Below, one piece after another: positions 54,346-63,858 of a stretch of 64,000 nucleotides of DNA; the stretch's first letter is position 1, and every line of letters begins with the position of its first letter. The position numbers were made by a program, and so were the translations under genes. A model generated the notes under the pieces. That model saw only the letters and a program-made list of their open reading frames with translations, ran no database searches and was not told where the DNA came from. The stretch is from the NCBI GenBank assembly GCA_045430305.1, contig JAILXW010000001.1, forward strand, positions 682,001 to 746,000, given 5' to 3'. The stretch comes from Agarilytica sp045430305 (GTDB taxonomy: Bacteria > Pseudomonadota > Gammaproteobacteria > Pseudomonadales > Cellvibrionaceae).

Positions 54346-54773
54346 TATCCTTTTTGGTTTATCAGGCCGCCTTCAAGATAAATGCAGAATCTAAAGTTTT
54401 GCTTTCGTTCGAATAGGTCTAGCTGGAATAGGCAAGTTCGTTCAAAGCCTGGTACGTAAACATTCGGTTACGTGCTCTCTAAATTACCCCTTACTAGAGG
54501 TCTTTCTTTAACGCACGGCGTGGTCCTTGCGTGGGCAAGCTCCTAGGCTTCTTTTCGAGCAGGTTTCGCCGATTAGCGGTATTCTTTGCAACTGAAAAAC
54601 TCAACAAACGTTGAAATTCTGTGGTTCAGGTGTTATTTTAGCCTGACACATGCTGCTTTAGGTGCAATTTACGTTAAATCGCGTGTCGGCCTCTTTGAAG
54701 TTTGGGTTTCTCACTATACTTATAGGGTGCCGGTTTTTGTTAACGAAAAGAAGCTTTAAACGACGTTTGTACT
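54346..54773 (+). other. Intergenic region
   Basis: No gene, tRNA or clear terminator was recognised in 428 bases. The acyl-CoA synthetase operon promoter should lie here. The ATG at 54774 follows a weak ribosome site. Confidence 0.4.
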
Positions 54774-56357
54774 ATGGAAACACTTCCTGCTCCGCAGCCT
54801 TTGCTGCCAGACTATATATGCTTAAATGCAAAATGGCATACCCGTCGGCTAGCGCTCGTATGCGGAAATACCCGTTTAACGTGGGGTGAGCTATCTGGGC
54901 GAATCAATCAAGTCGCAAATTTTTTGGGTGTACATCAGCTAAAAAAAGGTGACCGCGCCGCTGTTCTGATGAGTAATGGCGTACCGATGTTTGAAATGTT
55001 ACTCGGTACAATGACTGCGGGCGTAGTGTCAGTCCCCATTAATGTTTCAATTAGCACTGAATCGTTGCTCGCCATGATTCAAAATTCCGGATCGCGAGCA
55101 TTGTTTGTAAGCCAAGACCAGCTTCACCACTTTGAAGATGAATCAGTAAGGCAACGGCTTTTTTCGCTTGGGGTCCAATGTTTTTGTGCGTTCGAGGAGC
55201 AAAACAACAAATCAAATCGGGTTGGGTTTGAAAGCTTAATAGACGGAGTTGATCAGCAAAGTACCGAATTTTCGAAGGTCGACTTTAATGGCCTAGATCA
55301 CCTGAACATCATTTACAGCTCAGGTACAACAGGTGACCCTAAAGGGATCGTTCACACGCACCAAGGGCGCAGAGATTGGGCCTTAGATTTAGCCCTGGCA
55401 CTGCGCGTCCACAGTCACGCGGTGACGATGCTAAACATCGGTTTGTACTCCAATATCAGTTGGGCAGGAATATTAACAACATTGATAATGGGGGGTACGT
55501 GCGTCATCCACAAAAAATTTGACGCTATAGCCTTCCTCCATACAGTTGAACAAGAAAAGATTACGCACTGTGCCATGGTGCCCGTTCAGTATCAGCGCAT
55601 ACTAACAATATTAGAAGCGCAGTCGTTCGAGTTGCGATCGTGTGTGGGTATGACTAGTTGCGGTTCACCACTTTTTGAGCGCACCAAGAAGCAGCTTTTT
55701 AAACACTTTCCCTGCGGCATCATTGAGTTGTATGGCTTAACAGAAGGGGTGATCACGACTTTGTCGCCAGAAGATGCCGAGGGTCGTTGGGATTCCGTCG
55801 GTAAACCCATGCCGGGTGTTGATATCAAGTTGGTTGATGAGCAGGGGCGAGAAGTCTCTGCAGGGCATAAAGGTGAAATTGTATCCCGTAGTCGTGTGAC
55901 AATGCCTTGCTACTATAATCGTAATGAGGCAACCGAAGCGGCTAAATGGATAGATAGCCACGGGATCGTATGGATGCGTACCGGCGATGTCGGTATATTG
56001 GATGAAGAGGGCTTTCTCTACATCGTTGATAGAAAAAAAGACATGATTATTTCTGGCGGTCAAAATATTTATCCGCAAGATATAGAGGCCAAGATCGCAG
56101 TGCATGTCAATGTCGAAGACGTTGCTGTGATCGGCGCGCCCAGCAAAAATTGGGGCGAAACGCCAATCGCATTAATTGTCGCAAAAGATATTAATACGAT
56201 CGATGTCGAAGATATGAAAAAGTGGTGCAATGATCGCTTAGGGCGTCAGCAAAAAATTTCTGATGTGATTGAAGTTGAAAGTTTACCGCGGAATGCGAAT
56301 GGTAAGATTTTAAAACGCGAATTACGTAAGCGCTTTGAGAACAAAAAATATGACTAA
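54774..56357 (+). CDS. AMP-dependent acyl-CoA synthetase/ligase
   Basis: 527 residues, full length for the ANL superfamily. The P-loop-like Y-S-S-G-T-T-G-D-P-K-G (~182-192), E-L-Y-G-L-T-E-G (~321-328), the adenylate-binding R-T-G-D-V-G (~402-407) and the hinge Y-I-V-D-R-K-K-D-M-I-I-S-G-G (~418-431) are intact. The catalytic Lys lies in N-G-K-I-L-K-R near the end. It activates a carboxylic acid to acyl-AMP and then acyl-CoA. It is the first gene of a five-gene operon; the substrate is unknown. Confidence 0.92.
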   Translation: METLPAPQPLLPDYICLNAKWHTRRLALVCGNTRLTWGELSGRINQVANFLGVHQLKKGDRAAVLMSNGVPMFEMLLGTMTAGVVSVPINVSISTESLLAMIQNSGSRALFVSQDQLHHFEDESVRQRLFSLGVQCFCAFEEQNNKSNRVGFESLIDGVDQQSTEFSKVDFNGLDHLNIIYSSGTTGDPKGIVHTHQGRRDWALDLALALRVHSHAVTMLNIGLYSNISWAGILTTLIMGGTCVIHKKFDAIAFLHTVEQEKITHCAMVPVQYQRILTILEAQSFELRSCVGMTSCGSPLFERTKKQLFKHFPCGIIELYGLTEGVITTLSPEDAEGRWDSVGKPMPGVDIKLVDEQGREVSAGHKGEIVSRSRVTMPCYYNRNEATEAAKWIDSHGIVWMRTGDVGILDEEGFLYIVDRKKDMIISGGQNIYPQDIEAKIAVHVNVEDVAVIGAPSKNWGETPIALIVAKDINTIDVEDMKKWCNDRLGRQQKISDVIEVESLPRNANGKILKRELRKRFENKKYD

Positions 56358-57219
56358 ACCTTACGAAGACCACTATTACAAATCAGAAGATGGCCTCACC
56401 TTATATGCGCGCGACTATCAACATCCAAGTCCAAAGCTAACAGTGCTTTGTTTGCATGGGTTCGCCAGAAATGCTCGTGATTTTGATGTGTTAGCAGCGG
56501 CCTTACAAAAAGATTACCGCGTAATTGTAGCCGATCAGCGCGGGCGCGGTTTCTCCGAATACGACACTAACACGGAAAACTATAACCCCCTACATTACAC
56601 CAATGATATGTTTAAGTTACTCGATACGCTTAGTATCGATAAGGTTGTTGTAATCGGTACCTCCATGGGCGGCTGGATCGCAATGGCGATGGCCACAATG
56701 CGTAGTGAATTAGTTAAGGGTATTGTATTAAACGACCTTGGGCCAACACTAGAAGCAAGCGGTTTACAAGAAATCGTTGAATACTTTGCTACCGTACGGG
56801 AAATTAACACCTGGGACGATGCAACTACCTATTGCAAGTCGGTAGCGGGCGACACCTTTCCTACGTTTACGGAAGAAGACTGGCAAAGGTTTGTTAGAAA
56901 AGGGTTTGAAGAAAATGAACACGGAAAAGTTGTACGCTTATATGATTTGGGAATCGCTGACGTCTATAAAGATTTTGACGCACATAAAACACCCCTCGAC
57001 TTGTGGCCCGTTTTCAACGGCGCGAAATCTTCCAAACTCATGGTGATCAGGGGTGCATTGTCTCGCTTATTATCGAAAGAAGTCTTCGAAGATGTGAAGA
57101 ATTTCGATAATGTGATTAGCCGTTTTGAAGTGCCAGATGTAGGGCATGCACCGTTATTGGAAGATGAGCCAACAATTAATGCAATACGAGATTTTTTGCA
57201 GAAAATTGAAAGCGAATAA
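56350..57219 (+). CDS. Alpha/beta hydrolase
   Basis: 289 residues from ATG 56350, overlapping the synthetase stop (ATGACTAA). The oxyanion motif L-H-G-F-A-R-N, the nucleophile elbow G-T-S-M-G-G (~residue 105), and the C-terminal H of D-V-G-H-A-P complete a Ser-Asp-His triad. It is similar to esterases and carbon-carbon bond hydrolases. In this operon it may hydrolyse an ester or CoA thioester intermediate. Confidence 0.88.
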   Translation: MTKPYEDHYYKSEDGLTLYARDYQHPSPKLTVLCLHGFARNARDFDVLAAALQKDYRVIVADQRGRGFSEYDTNTENYNPLHYTNDMFKLLDTLSIDKVVVIGTSMGGWIAMAMATMRSELVKGIVLNDLGPTLEASGLQEIVEYFATVREINTWDDATTYCKSVAGDTFPTFTEEDWQRFVRKGFEENEHGKVVRLYDLGIADVYKDFDAHKTPLDLWPVFNGAKSSKLMVIRGALSRLLSKEVFEDVKNFDNVISRFEVPDVGHAPLLEDEPTINAIRDFLQKIESE

Positions 57220-57241
57220 ACGTTAATTCCGGAGATCATAA

Positions 57242-58510
57242 ATGTCTAACGTAGCCATAATGGGCGCTTACCACAGTCAGTTTGGTGCTTTAATCGAAAA
57301 AAACCGCGAAACTGGTGAGATCAAAGATTTAAAATCGATTTATGAATTACTTTTAGAAGCCGGCCGAGGTGCAATAGAAGATTCTGGGTTAGATTCAAGC
57401 GAAATTGATGGTGTATGGATTGGTAGTTGTTCACCGGCTTCTTTTACATCTCAAGAACACCTTGCTGCAGTCGGTGTTGAAATAGACCCTGAGGGTTTGT
57501 TGTTTAAACCGATGTCTAGAATGGAAGGTGCCTGTGCCTCTTCTAGTGTGGCGCTTCACAATGCAATATATGCCGTAGAATCGGGTCGATTTGAAAATGT
57601 TCTTGTTATCGGTGTTGAGAAAATGAACCTGTGCAAGACGGCCGATGTCACACGAATTTTGTCCTATTCATCCTACTATCCAGAAGAGGGTGCCATGGGC
57701 ATGACCTTTCCCGGATTGTTTGCCGAATTCGCCAAGGGCTACCAAACGCAATATAACTTTAGTGATGATCAAATGCGGGAAATGCTCGCATGTTTGTCTG
57801 CACGCGGATACACATACGGCGCAAAAAACTCGATAGCCCATTTTGGCCCCGGTGGCTTAGCAGACAAGAAAAAATTATTTACAACGCAATCCATTTTGGA
57901 TCTTCCTCTTGATGATGGCCGTTCTAACCCTATGATCGCGCCACCTTTACGTTTACATGATTGCAGTTTAGTGACCGATGGGGCTGCAGCGCTAGTCATT
58001 AGTAACGCCGATAATGTGCGCAAGAAAAAAGATAAAGTTGTGCGTTTCGCGGGTATTGGCCATGCACAAGACCGTATGCCTCTTTCCAAAAAAAGTAATA
58101 TGCATGAATTGCTTGGTGCAAAACATGCCGTATTACGAGCGTATAACGAGGCGGGTATCAATGCAGATGATCTTGATGTGGCCGAAGTTCACGATTGCTT
58201 TACCATTAATCAACTCTTATGCACCGAAGCGCTTGGCTTATCTGCAGGTGGAAAATCTGGTATCGAATTTTTAGAGGGCCGGTTTTCCCATCAAGACGCA
58301 GCTTGCGGTGTAAACCTAAGTGGTGGCTTAAAAGCTAAAGGTCACCCAGTTGGTGCTACTGGAGTATCCATGCATCTACACGTATATCGGCAGTTGATTG
58401 GTGACCCGCTAGGTGAAAAATATCATAAAGATGCAGAAGTCGGCGCGGTGTTAAATGTTGGCGGTAGTGCCGCTACAAATTGCGCCTCTATTTTACGACG
58501 AGAACAATAA
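57242..58510 (+). CDS. Thiolase-family acyltransferase (SCP-x/acetyl-CoA acetyltransferase type)
   Basis: 422 residues behind CCGGAGAT. The active-site Cys is in E-G-A-C-A-S-S-S (~residue 97), with H-D-C-F (~316) and G-G-L-K-A-K-G-H-P-V-G-A-T-G (~358-371). The family cleaves or forms 3-ketoacyl-CoA. The DUF35/OB-fold partner often seen with SCP-x-like thiolases is absent here. It is third in the acyl-CoA operon. Confidence 0.9.
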   Translation: MSNVAIMGAYHSQFGALIEKNRETGEIKDLKSIYELLLEAGRGAIEDSGLDSSEIDGVWIGSCSPASFTSQEHLAAVGVEIDPEGLLFKPMSRMEGACASSSVALHNAIYAVESGRFENVLVIGVEKMNLCKTADVTRILSYSSYYPEEGAMGMTFPGLFAEFAKGYQTQYNFSDDQMREMLACLSARGYTYGAKNSIAHFGPGGLADKKKLFTTQSILDLPLDDGRSNPMIAPPLRLHDCSLVTDGAAALVISNADNVRKKKDKVVRFAGIGHAQDRMPLSKKSNMHELLGAKHAVLRAYNEAGINADDLDVAEVHDCFTINQLLCTEALGLSAGGKSGIEFLEGRFSHQDAACGVNLSGGLKAKGHPVGATGVSMHLHVYRQLIGDPLGEKYHKDAEVGAVLNVGGSAATNCASILRREQ

Positions 58511-58537
58511 CGTAAGATCTACATAAACGAGTGACGC

Positions 58538-59383
58538 ATGACACAAGTAAAACCCTCACAAAAACTAGCCGGTAAAGTTGCTCTAATTACCGGCGCTGGT
58601 CGTGGTATCGGGAGGGAAATTGCCCTTAAACTTGCCTCAGAAGGCGCATCACTTGTAGTGAATGATCTCGACGAAGCACCAATACAAGAAGTCTTAAAAG
58701 AAGCTGAACGCTTCGGCGGTAAATATATTAGCTGTTGCGGCAATGTCACTAAGGAAGATTTTGGTGAGACGTTCGTTGCGACAGCAATCGAAGCGTTTGG
58801 TCGCATCGATATTATTGTGAATAACGCGGGTTATACATGGGACAACGTCATACAAAAAATGACAGATGAACAGTGGGGCGCAGTCCAAGACGTTCACCTA
58901 ACTGCCCCATTTAGAATCTTGCGCGCCGCACAGCCTCACTTTAAAAAACAAGCGTTAGAAGAAGCGCAAGCGGGCGTCGAAGGGTTTAGAAAAGTTGTCA
59001 ATATATCCTCCGTAGTTGGTTTAAGTGGCAACCCGGGGCAAGCAAACTATGCTGCGGCAAAAGCAGGTTTAATTGGGTTAACGAAAACCCTTGCTAAAGA
59101 GTGGGGGCGCTACCGCGTGAATGTTAACTCAGTATCGTTTGGTTTAATCGAAACGCGGTTGACCACAGAGAATATGTCTGATGAAAAGAAGATTGATATC
59201 GACGGCCGCGAAATAAAAGTCGGTGTAAAACAAGAAATGTATGAAATGTCTAAGTTGATGATTCCGTTGGGGCGGGCCGGAACACCCTCAGAGGCGGCAG
59301 GAGCTGTGTACCTTTTATGCACGCCAGAATCTAATTATATTAGTGGGCAAGTACTCGTATGTGGTGGCGGCTTTGAAATGTAG
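58538..59383 (+). CDS. SDR-family 3-oxoacyl reductase (FabG-like)
   Basis: 281 residues. The NAD(P) motif is T-G-A-G-R-G-I-G (~20-27), N-N-A-G lies at ~92-95, catalytic Ser is in N-I-S-S-V-V-G and Y-A-A-A-K gives Tyr and Lys. It is slightly longer than FabG because of an insert before the catalytic Ser. It would reduce the keto group formed or used by the thiolase. Its stop overlaps the next gene's region by 1-3 bases. Confidence 0.9.
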   Translation: MTQVKPSQKLAGKVALITGAGRGIGREIALKLASEGASLVVNDLDEAPIQEVLKEAERFGGKYISCCGNVTKEDFGETFVATAIEAFGRIDIIVNNAGYTWDNVIQKMTDEQWGAVQDVHLTAPFRILRAAQPHFKKQALEEAQAGVEGFRKVVNISSVVGLSGNPGQANYAAAKAGLIGLTKTLAKEWGRYRVNVNSVSFGLIETRLTTENMSDEKKIDIDGREIKVGVKQEMYEMSKLMIPLGRAGTPSEAAGAVYLLCTPESNYISGQVLVCGGGFEM

Positions 59384-59385
59384 TG

Positions 59386-59838
59386 ATGCAAACTAAAGTT
59401 CATCCACCCCTTATTTTGGTATGCTTTGTTCTGCTTGCCTACCTTCTAAAACAATATTTTCCTATTTTTATTTTCTGCTCCTCATTATTAATGTGGGCCG
59501 CACTTTTGTTGTGCGTTTTAGCGCTCGTGTTGGGGCTACACTCTGTACTTAGGTTTTTTAAAAGCAATACGACAATAAACCCTCTTACCCCGGAATCTTC
59601 GTCTTATTTGGTGCTGGGTGGTTGCTATCGTTACTCTCGCAACCCGATGTATTTGGCGCTTGCGCTAATGTTAGCCGCTGCTTGTTTTTATTTGGGGGCT
59701 GTATCAAGCTTTTTATGTTTGCCTGCATTCGCTATTACACTCACTTACTTACAAATTATTCCGGAAGAGCGCGCACTAGAGGCAAAATTTGGAGAAAGCT
59801 ACCTAGATTACCGGTCACGAGTGCGACGTTGGCTCTAA
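59386..59838 (+). CDS. Isoprenylcysteine carboxyl methyltransferase-like membrane protein
   Basis: 150 residues from ATG 59386; a GTG 3 bases earlier is possible. Four hydrophobic helices and the family motif Y-R-Y-S-R-N-P-M-Y-L-A (~75-85) are followed by E-E-R-A-L-E-A-K-F-G-E-S-Y-L-D-Y-x-x-x-V-R-R-W-L at the C-terminus. It is likely a SAM-dependent methyltransferase acting on a lipid or small hydrophobic substrate in the membrane. It is the last gene of the acyl-CoA operon. Confidence 0.85.
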   Translation: MQTKVHPPLILVCFVLLAYLLKQYFPIFIFCSSLLMWAALLLCVLALVLGLHSVLRFFKSNTTINPLTPESSSYLVLGGCYRYSRNPMYLALALMLAAACFYLGAVSSFLCLPAFAITLTYLQIIPEERALEAKFGESYLDYRSRVRRWL

Positions 59839-59925
59839 TTCGCGGGCTTTCCGTATAGCTAAATTGATAATCGCAGCTAAAATTAGCCATACAAAACACT
59901 AATTTTAAGCGTTTCTGGGAGTAGC

Positions 59926-61368
59926 ATGGCGGGACAAGGCCTTCAACACTGGGTTACCAAGCTCAAGACTAAAAATTTGCCAGTGCTCGGTAATGTGATT
60001 ACTGAGCTGAACAAGATCACTGGTAGTGATGATTCTGATGCGAATCAACTAGCGGAAGTGATTTTGCGTGACCCGAATTTGACCTCTCACGTATTAAAGG
60101 TCGCTAATACGGTGAACTACAATTTTTCCTCTGACGCCAAAATCAGTACGGTAAGTCGCGCTATTGTATTAATCGGTATTAAGGGTGTTCGGGCAATATG
60201 CATTAGTAGTATGGCAATGGATTCCTTGGTAAAAAATAAGCCCCAAGCCCGCGTAATGGAATTAGTGGCGCAGGGCTTTCATGCGGCGACACAGGCGAAG
60301 AACTTGCTTAAAAGTGCAGGCGGTGAAAGTGACAGAGAAGAGGAGGCATTCGTTGCCGGGTTACTGTTTAATTTAGGAGAGATGGCCTTTTGGTTGTCAG
60401 AAGACCTAGATGATAGCAATCAAGACCTGTATTCCGACTCACCTAAAGTGCGGCGTGCGGCGATGGAAAAGGTGTTGGGGTGTAGCTTTAAAGCGATAAC
60501 CAGAGAGTTGGCAAAACAGTGGAATTTGGGTGAAACATTAGAGGCGTCGCTTTACCCTAAAGAAGATGCCAGTCTAAAGGTGAAAGCGGTTGTTACTGGT
60601 GAGCGATTAAGTCGTGCCTCTTTATATGGTTGGGAAAGCCCACAGCTTAAAAAAGTATTAAAAGAAGTCTCCGATTATACGGGTATGTCTCTGGAAGAGG
60701 CGTTGAAACGAGTAAAGCAGGGCGGTGATCAAGCGGCAGAAGTCGCTTTAAACTATGGTGTGCCCGAAGCGTGTCCGTTAATCCCCAAGAGCATGGAAGA
60801 TTTTATTCTCGAAAAGCCTAAGTTAGACGATAAAATATTAAAAGGTGATGCGAGCCTTCAATTGAATATTTTGCGCGATCTTTCGAGTGCTACGCAAGAA
60901 GGTTTAGATGTAAATACAATATTTCAAATGGTATTAGAAGGTATGCATCGCGGTATTGGTTTAGAGCGCGTATGTATTGCTTTTATCAAGGGGCATAAAC
61001 TCGCAGCGAAGTATGTGTTGGGTGAGGGCGCAGAACATTGGCGAAGCTCCTTCCTCGTTGATGTCGGTCCATTTACCGACAATGTGTTTACTTACGCAAT
61101 TGAAAATGTCGGGTCACATTGGATCAATCAAGAATTTATAGACAGTAAAAAACAGTTCTACCCGTCTGACGTCACTACAATCCTAGGGAAATTTCCAAGT
61201 TTTGTTCATGTGCTTGAAATAGAAGGCAGAAGGGTTGCGATTTTTTATGCAGACCGATGGAATTTTGGTGGCAACTTAAGTGAAGCCCAATTTGAAAGCT
61301 TTAAACATTTTTGCCAGCAAGCACAGCTATGTTTGAATCTTTTATCTAAACGTAGAGGGCGTCGATAA
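59926..61368 (+). CDS. HDOD-domain signalling protein with C-terminal GAF-like region
   Basis: 480 residues. The HDOD domain covers ~10-215, with L-P-V-L-G-N-V, I-L-R-D-P-N-L-T-S-H-V-L-K-V-A-N and I-S-T-V-S-R-A-I-V-L-I-G. The C-terminal region (~320-470) resembles a GAF sensor. HDOD proteins act as non-catalytic HD-like domains in regulation and motility. It is monocistronic, 87 bases after the methyltransferase gene, and converges on mltD. Confidence 0.85.
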   Translation: MAGQGLQHWVTKLKTKNLPVLGNVITELNKITGSDDSDANQLAEVILRDPNLTSHVLKVANTVNYNFSSDAKISTVSRAIVLIGIKGVRAICISSMAMDSLVKNKPQARVMELVAQGFHAATQAKNLLKSAGGESDREEEAFVAGLLFNLGEMAFWLSEDLDDSNQDLYSDSPKVRRAAMEKVLGCSFKAITRELAKQWNLGETLEASLYPKEDASLKVKAVVTGERLSRASLYGWESPQLKKVLKEVSDYTGMSLEEALKRVKQGGDQAAEVALNYGVPEACPLIPKSMEDFILEKPKLDDKILKGDASLQLNILRDLSSATQEGLDVNTIFQMVLEGMHRGIGLERVCIAFIKGHKLAAKYVLGEGAEHWRSSFLVDVGPFTDNVFTYAIENVGSHWINQEFIDSKKQFYPSDVTTILGKFPSFVHVLEIEGRRVAIFYADRWNFGGNLSEAQFESFKHFCQQAQLCLNLLSKRRGRR

Positions 61369-61380
61369 ACGCCCCTAATC

Positions 61381-62976
61381 TCAACCTCTTGTTACGTCAA
61401 CGAATAGCGTTAGTTTTTGGCCCGGCTGCAAATACTTTTTCTGATTAATTTGATTCCACTTTACGATATCATTAATTTTCAGACTGAACTTTTGAGCAAT
61501 ACGCGCGAGTGAGTCGCCACTTCTTACTTTATAAGATACTTTTCTAATCACTCCTTTACTGCCGGGTGCTTGGGGTGATTTTGTCCAGATTTTTAATACT
61601 TGCCCGGGTTTAATCGGGTCGCGTGGTGCCATGCTATTCCATTTGGCTAGTTTTTTTGTGCTGACTTTGTAATTTCTACCGATTGACCAAAAACTATCGC
61701 CGGGCTGTACTAGGTAGTCTATGCGTTGACCGCGTTCTTTTTTGTCGACATTGGCATAGCGCTTAGATATACGCTCTTCTACGCTGTAGCTGTAGTGCCC
61801 GTCAGATTTCGCCGCGACAGGAACCATTAGTGTTTTACCCGCACGAATATTATTGCCATTAATTGAATTAACACTTTTTAAAGACGGAACGCTGACTTTA
61901 TATTTCTGCGCTATTGTCGAAAGTGTATCGCCGTTCTTAATCGTATAGCGTTCCCACGTGACTCGCTGGTTGTTCGGTATGCCCGCTAACTTCTCTTTAA
62001 ATTCATCGGCTTTTTCAACTGGTACTAAAAGTTTGTGTGGCCCGCGAGGGTCGGTTGCCCAGCGATTAAAAGCGGGGTTCAAATGGTAGAGAACATCCAT
62101 TTTGATCTCAGCAAGCTCAGCGGCTTGCGCAAGGTCGATTTGAGAGCCAACAGCAACACTTTTGAAGTGAGGTTTATTAAATATCGGCGTAAGCGCTAAG
62201 TTGTACTTTTCTGGTTCTCCAATTAATTTACTCAATGCGAGCAAACGTGGCACATACGCTTTGGTTTCTTTGGGCAAATCTAAATGCCAAAAATCTGTGG
62301 GTTTACCTCGTTTTTTATTTTTACGAATTGCTTTCCTTACATTTCCAGCACCGCTGTTGTATGCCGCAAGTGCTAGCATCCAATCGCCTTTAAATTGTTT
62401 GTTTAGCCCTTTTAAATAACGTAATGCGGCATCTGTAGATGCAACAATGTCTCGACGACCGTCGTACCACCAGTTTTGTTTTAAACCAAGCATTTTGCCG
62501 GTGCCAGGAATTATTTGCCAAATTCCAGAAGCGCGGCCGTGCGAATAAGCAAAAGGGTCAAAGGCGCTTTCTACAATCGGTAGTAATGCGATTTCAAGTG
62601 GCATGTCACGCGCTTCAATTTCACTCACTATGTGAAACATGTAGCGCTCAGCTCGTTTGCCAACCCTTGCCATGTAAGAGGGGTGCTTGGCGTACCAGCG
62701 CAATTCCATATCGATACGGCTGTGCTGATGCTCGGGGAGTTTGTAGCCATCTCGAATGCGTTGCCACAAGTTTACGCCGTCAATGGCCGAATGTTGAACG
62801 TATTCCCTGTCGCTGACGAAGCACTCGGGGTCTAGTGAGTAATCGGGGTTGTACCCGCCTAGCGTCAGCAGGCTTTCATTGTCTTTTAGGTTGCCAGAAT
62901 TACAGCCGAGAAGAGGTAAAAAAAGCGTAAAAAATACGGTGCGTAATAGATACGATGAAGTGAGAAAGTGACGCAT
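61381..62976 (-). CDS. mltD: Membrane-bound lytic transglycosylase D
   Basis: 531 residues with lipobox L-L-G-C (C25). The SLT domain (~110-245) contains the catalytic Glu in P-I-V-E-S-A-F-D-P, G-I-W-Q-I-I-P-G-T-G and A-A-Y-N-S-G-A-G-N-V. Three LysM domains follow (~340-385, 423-468, 482-526). It cleaves peptidoglycan glycan strands at the outer membrane. Length and order match MltD with an extra LysM. Adjacent to gloB, as is usual in gammaproteobacteria. Confidence 0.95.
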   Translation of the reverse strand: MRHFLTSSYLLRTVFFTLFLPLLGCNSGNLKDNESLLTLGGYNPDYSLDPECFVSDREYVQHSAIDGVNLWQRIRDGYKLPEHQHSRIDMELRWYAKHPSYMARVGKRAERYMFHIVSEIEARDMPLEIALLPIVESAFDPFAYSHGRASGIWQIIPGTGKMLGLKQNWWYDGRRDIVASTDAALRYLKGLNKQFKGDWMLALAAYNSGAGNVRKAIRKNKKRGKPTDFWHLDLPKETKAYVPRLLALSKLIGEPEKYNLALTPIFNKPHFKSVAVGSQIDLAQAAELAEIKMDVLYHLNPAFNRWATDPRGPHKLLVPVEKADEFKEKLAGIPNNQRVTWERYTIKNGDTLSTIAQKYKVSVPSLKSVNSINGNNIRAGKTLMVPVAAKSDGHYSYSVEERISKRYANVDKKERGQRIDYLVQPGDSFWSIGRNYKVSTKKLAKWNSMAPRDPIKPGQVLKIWTKSPQAPGSKGVIRKVSYKVRSGDSLARIAQKFSLKINDIVKWNQINQKKYLQPGQKLTLFVDVTRG

Positions 62977-63078
62977 GGTGTAGCCGCTAGTGAGTTGGGC
63001 GCTCAGTCTATCTAAGCCTTAGAGAAAATCAAATATTGCAGGCTCAGATCGTAAACTTGGGCTTACAAAGCTTTTTGT

Positions 63079-63858
63079 TTAGAACATGTCTTTCCATGCC
63101 CTAAGGCTTGTAAAGACCTCCAGCTCGTCAATCGGTTCCCGGCCTAGTTGGAGAGTTATCGCCTCAATGACGGCAGGGTCTTTACAGCGCAAGAACGGGT
63201 TAACCTTCTTTTCCAGCGCTAAAGTGGTGGGTAACGTAGGTAGGTGGTCAGCACGTAATTCGGCAACAGAAATCGCCCGTTTACGCATGTAGTCGTTATC
63301 AGGCTCCACTTCCCGAGCAAATTTTAAATTAGCGGCGGTGTACTCGTGCGTACCATATATTAGGGTGTCGTCAGGGTGGTCGGCGACTTTATCGAGTGAG
63401 CTTTTAAGTTCGGCATGCGAACCTTCGAAAATACGCCCGCAGCCAGATGAAAATAGGACATCGCCACTAAAAATTTGTTTTTTATCTTTGTATTCAACGA
63501 CATAGCCGAGGTGTTCAGGCAAATGCCCTGGCAAACCGAGCACCTGTACCAATGCATCCCACAGAAAGAAGCAATCGCCACCGGCGACGGTTTCTGTAAC
63601 CTGAGGTATTGCGGCACACTTAGGGCCAACAACGGGCACTTGCCACTTATCCAAAAGCGTTGAAATGCCGCCAATGTGATCGTTGTGGGAATGCGTAATT
63701 AGGATTTTTTTAAGTGCGAAGTTGCCGTCAGCGAGGAATTCTATGACCGGCTGAGGGTCACCGGGGTCAATAACGCAGACCTCTTTCGAGCCGTCAGGGG
63801 CGTGGAGTGCCCAGACGTAATTGTCATGTAAGATCGGGATGGCAGAAACTTCAATCAT
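63079..63858 (-). CDS. gloB: Hydroxyacylglutathione hydrolase (glyoxalase II)
   Basis: 259 residues of the metallo-beta-lactamase fold with T-H-S-H-N-D-H-I-G-G (metal ligands), the downstream His of L-P-G-H-L-P-E-H, and D-V-L-F-S-S-G-C-G-R. The C-terminal HAGH domain contains N-P-F-L-R. It hydrolyses S-lactoylglutathione to glutathione and D-lactate in methylglyoxal detoxification. Full length. Confidence 0.95.
   Translation of the reverse strand: MIEVSAIPILHDNYVWALHAPDGSKEVCVIDPGDPQPVIEFLADGNFALKKILITHSHNDHIGGISTLLDKWQVPVVGPKCAAIPQVTETVAGGDCFFLWDALVQVLGLPGHLPEHLGYVVEYKDKKQIFSGDVLFSSGCGRIFEGSHAELKSSLDKVADHPDDTLIYGTHEYTAANLKFAREVEPDNDYMRKRAISVAELRADHLPTLPTTLALEKKVNPFLRCKDPAVIEAITLQLGREPIDELEVFTSLRAWKDMF

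Noticed and set aside
54346..54773. Possible tRNA or small RNA in the gap
   Set aside because: No cloverleaf, T-loop motif or terminator could be found by eye.
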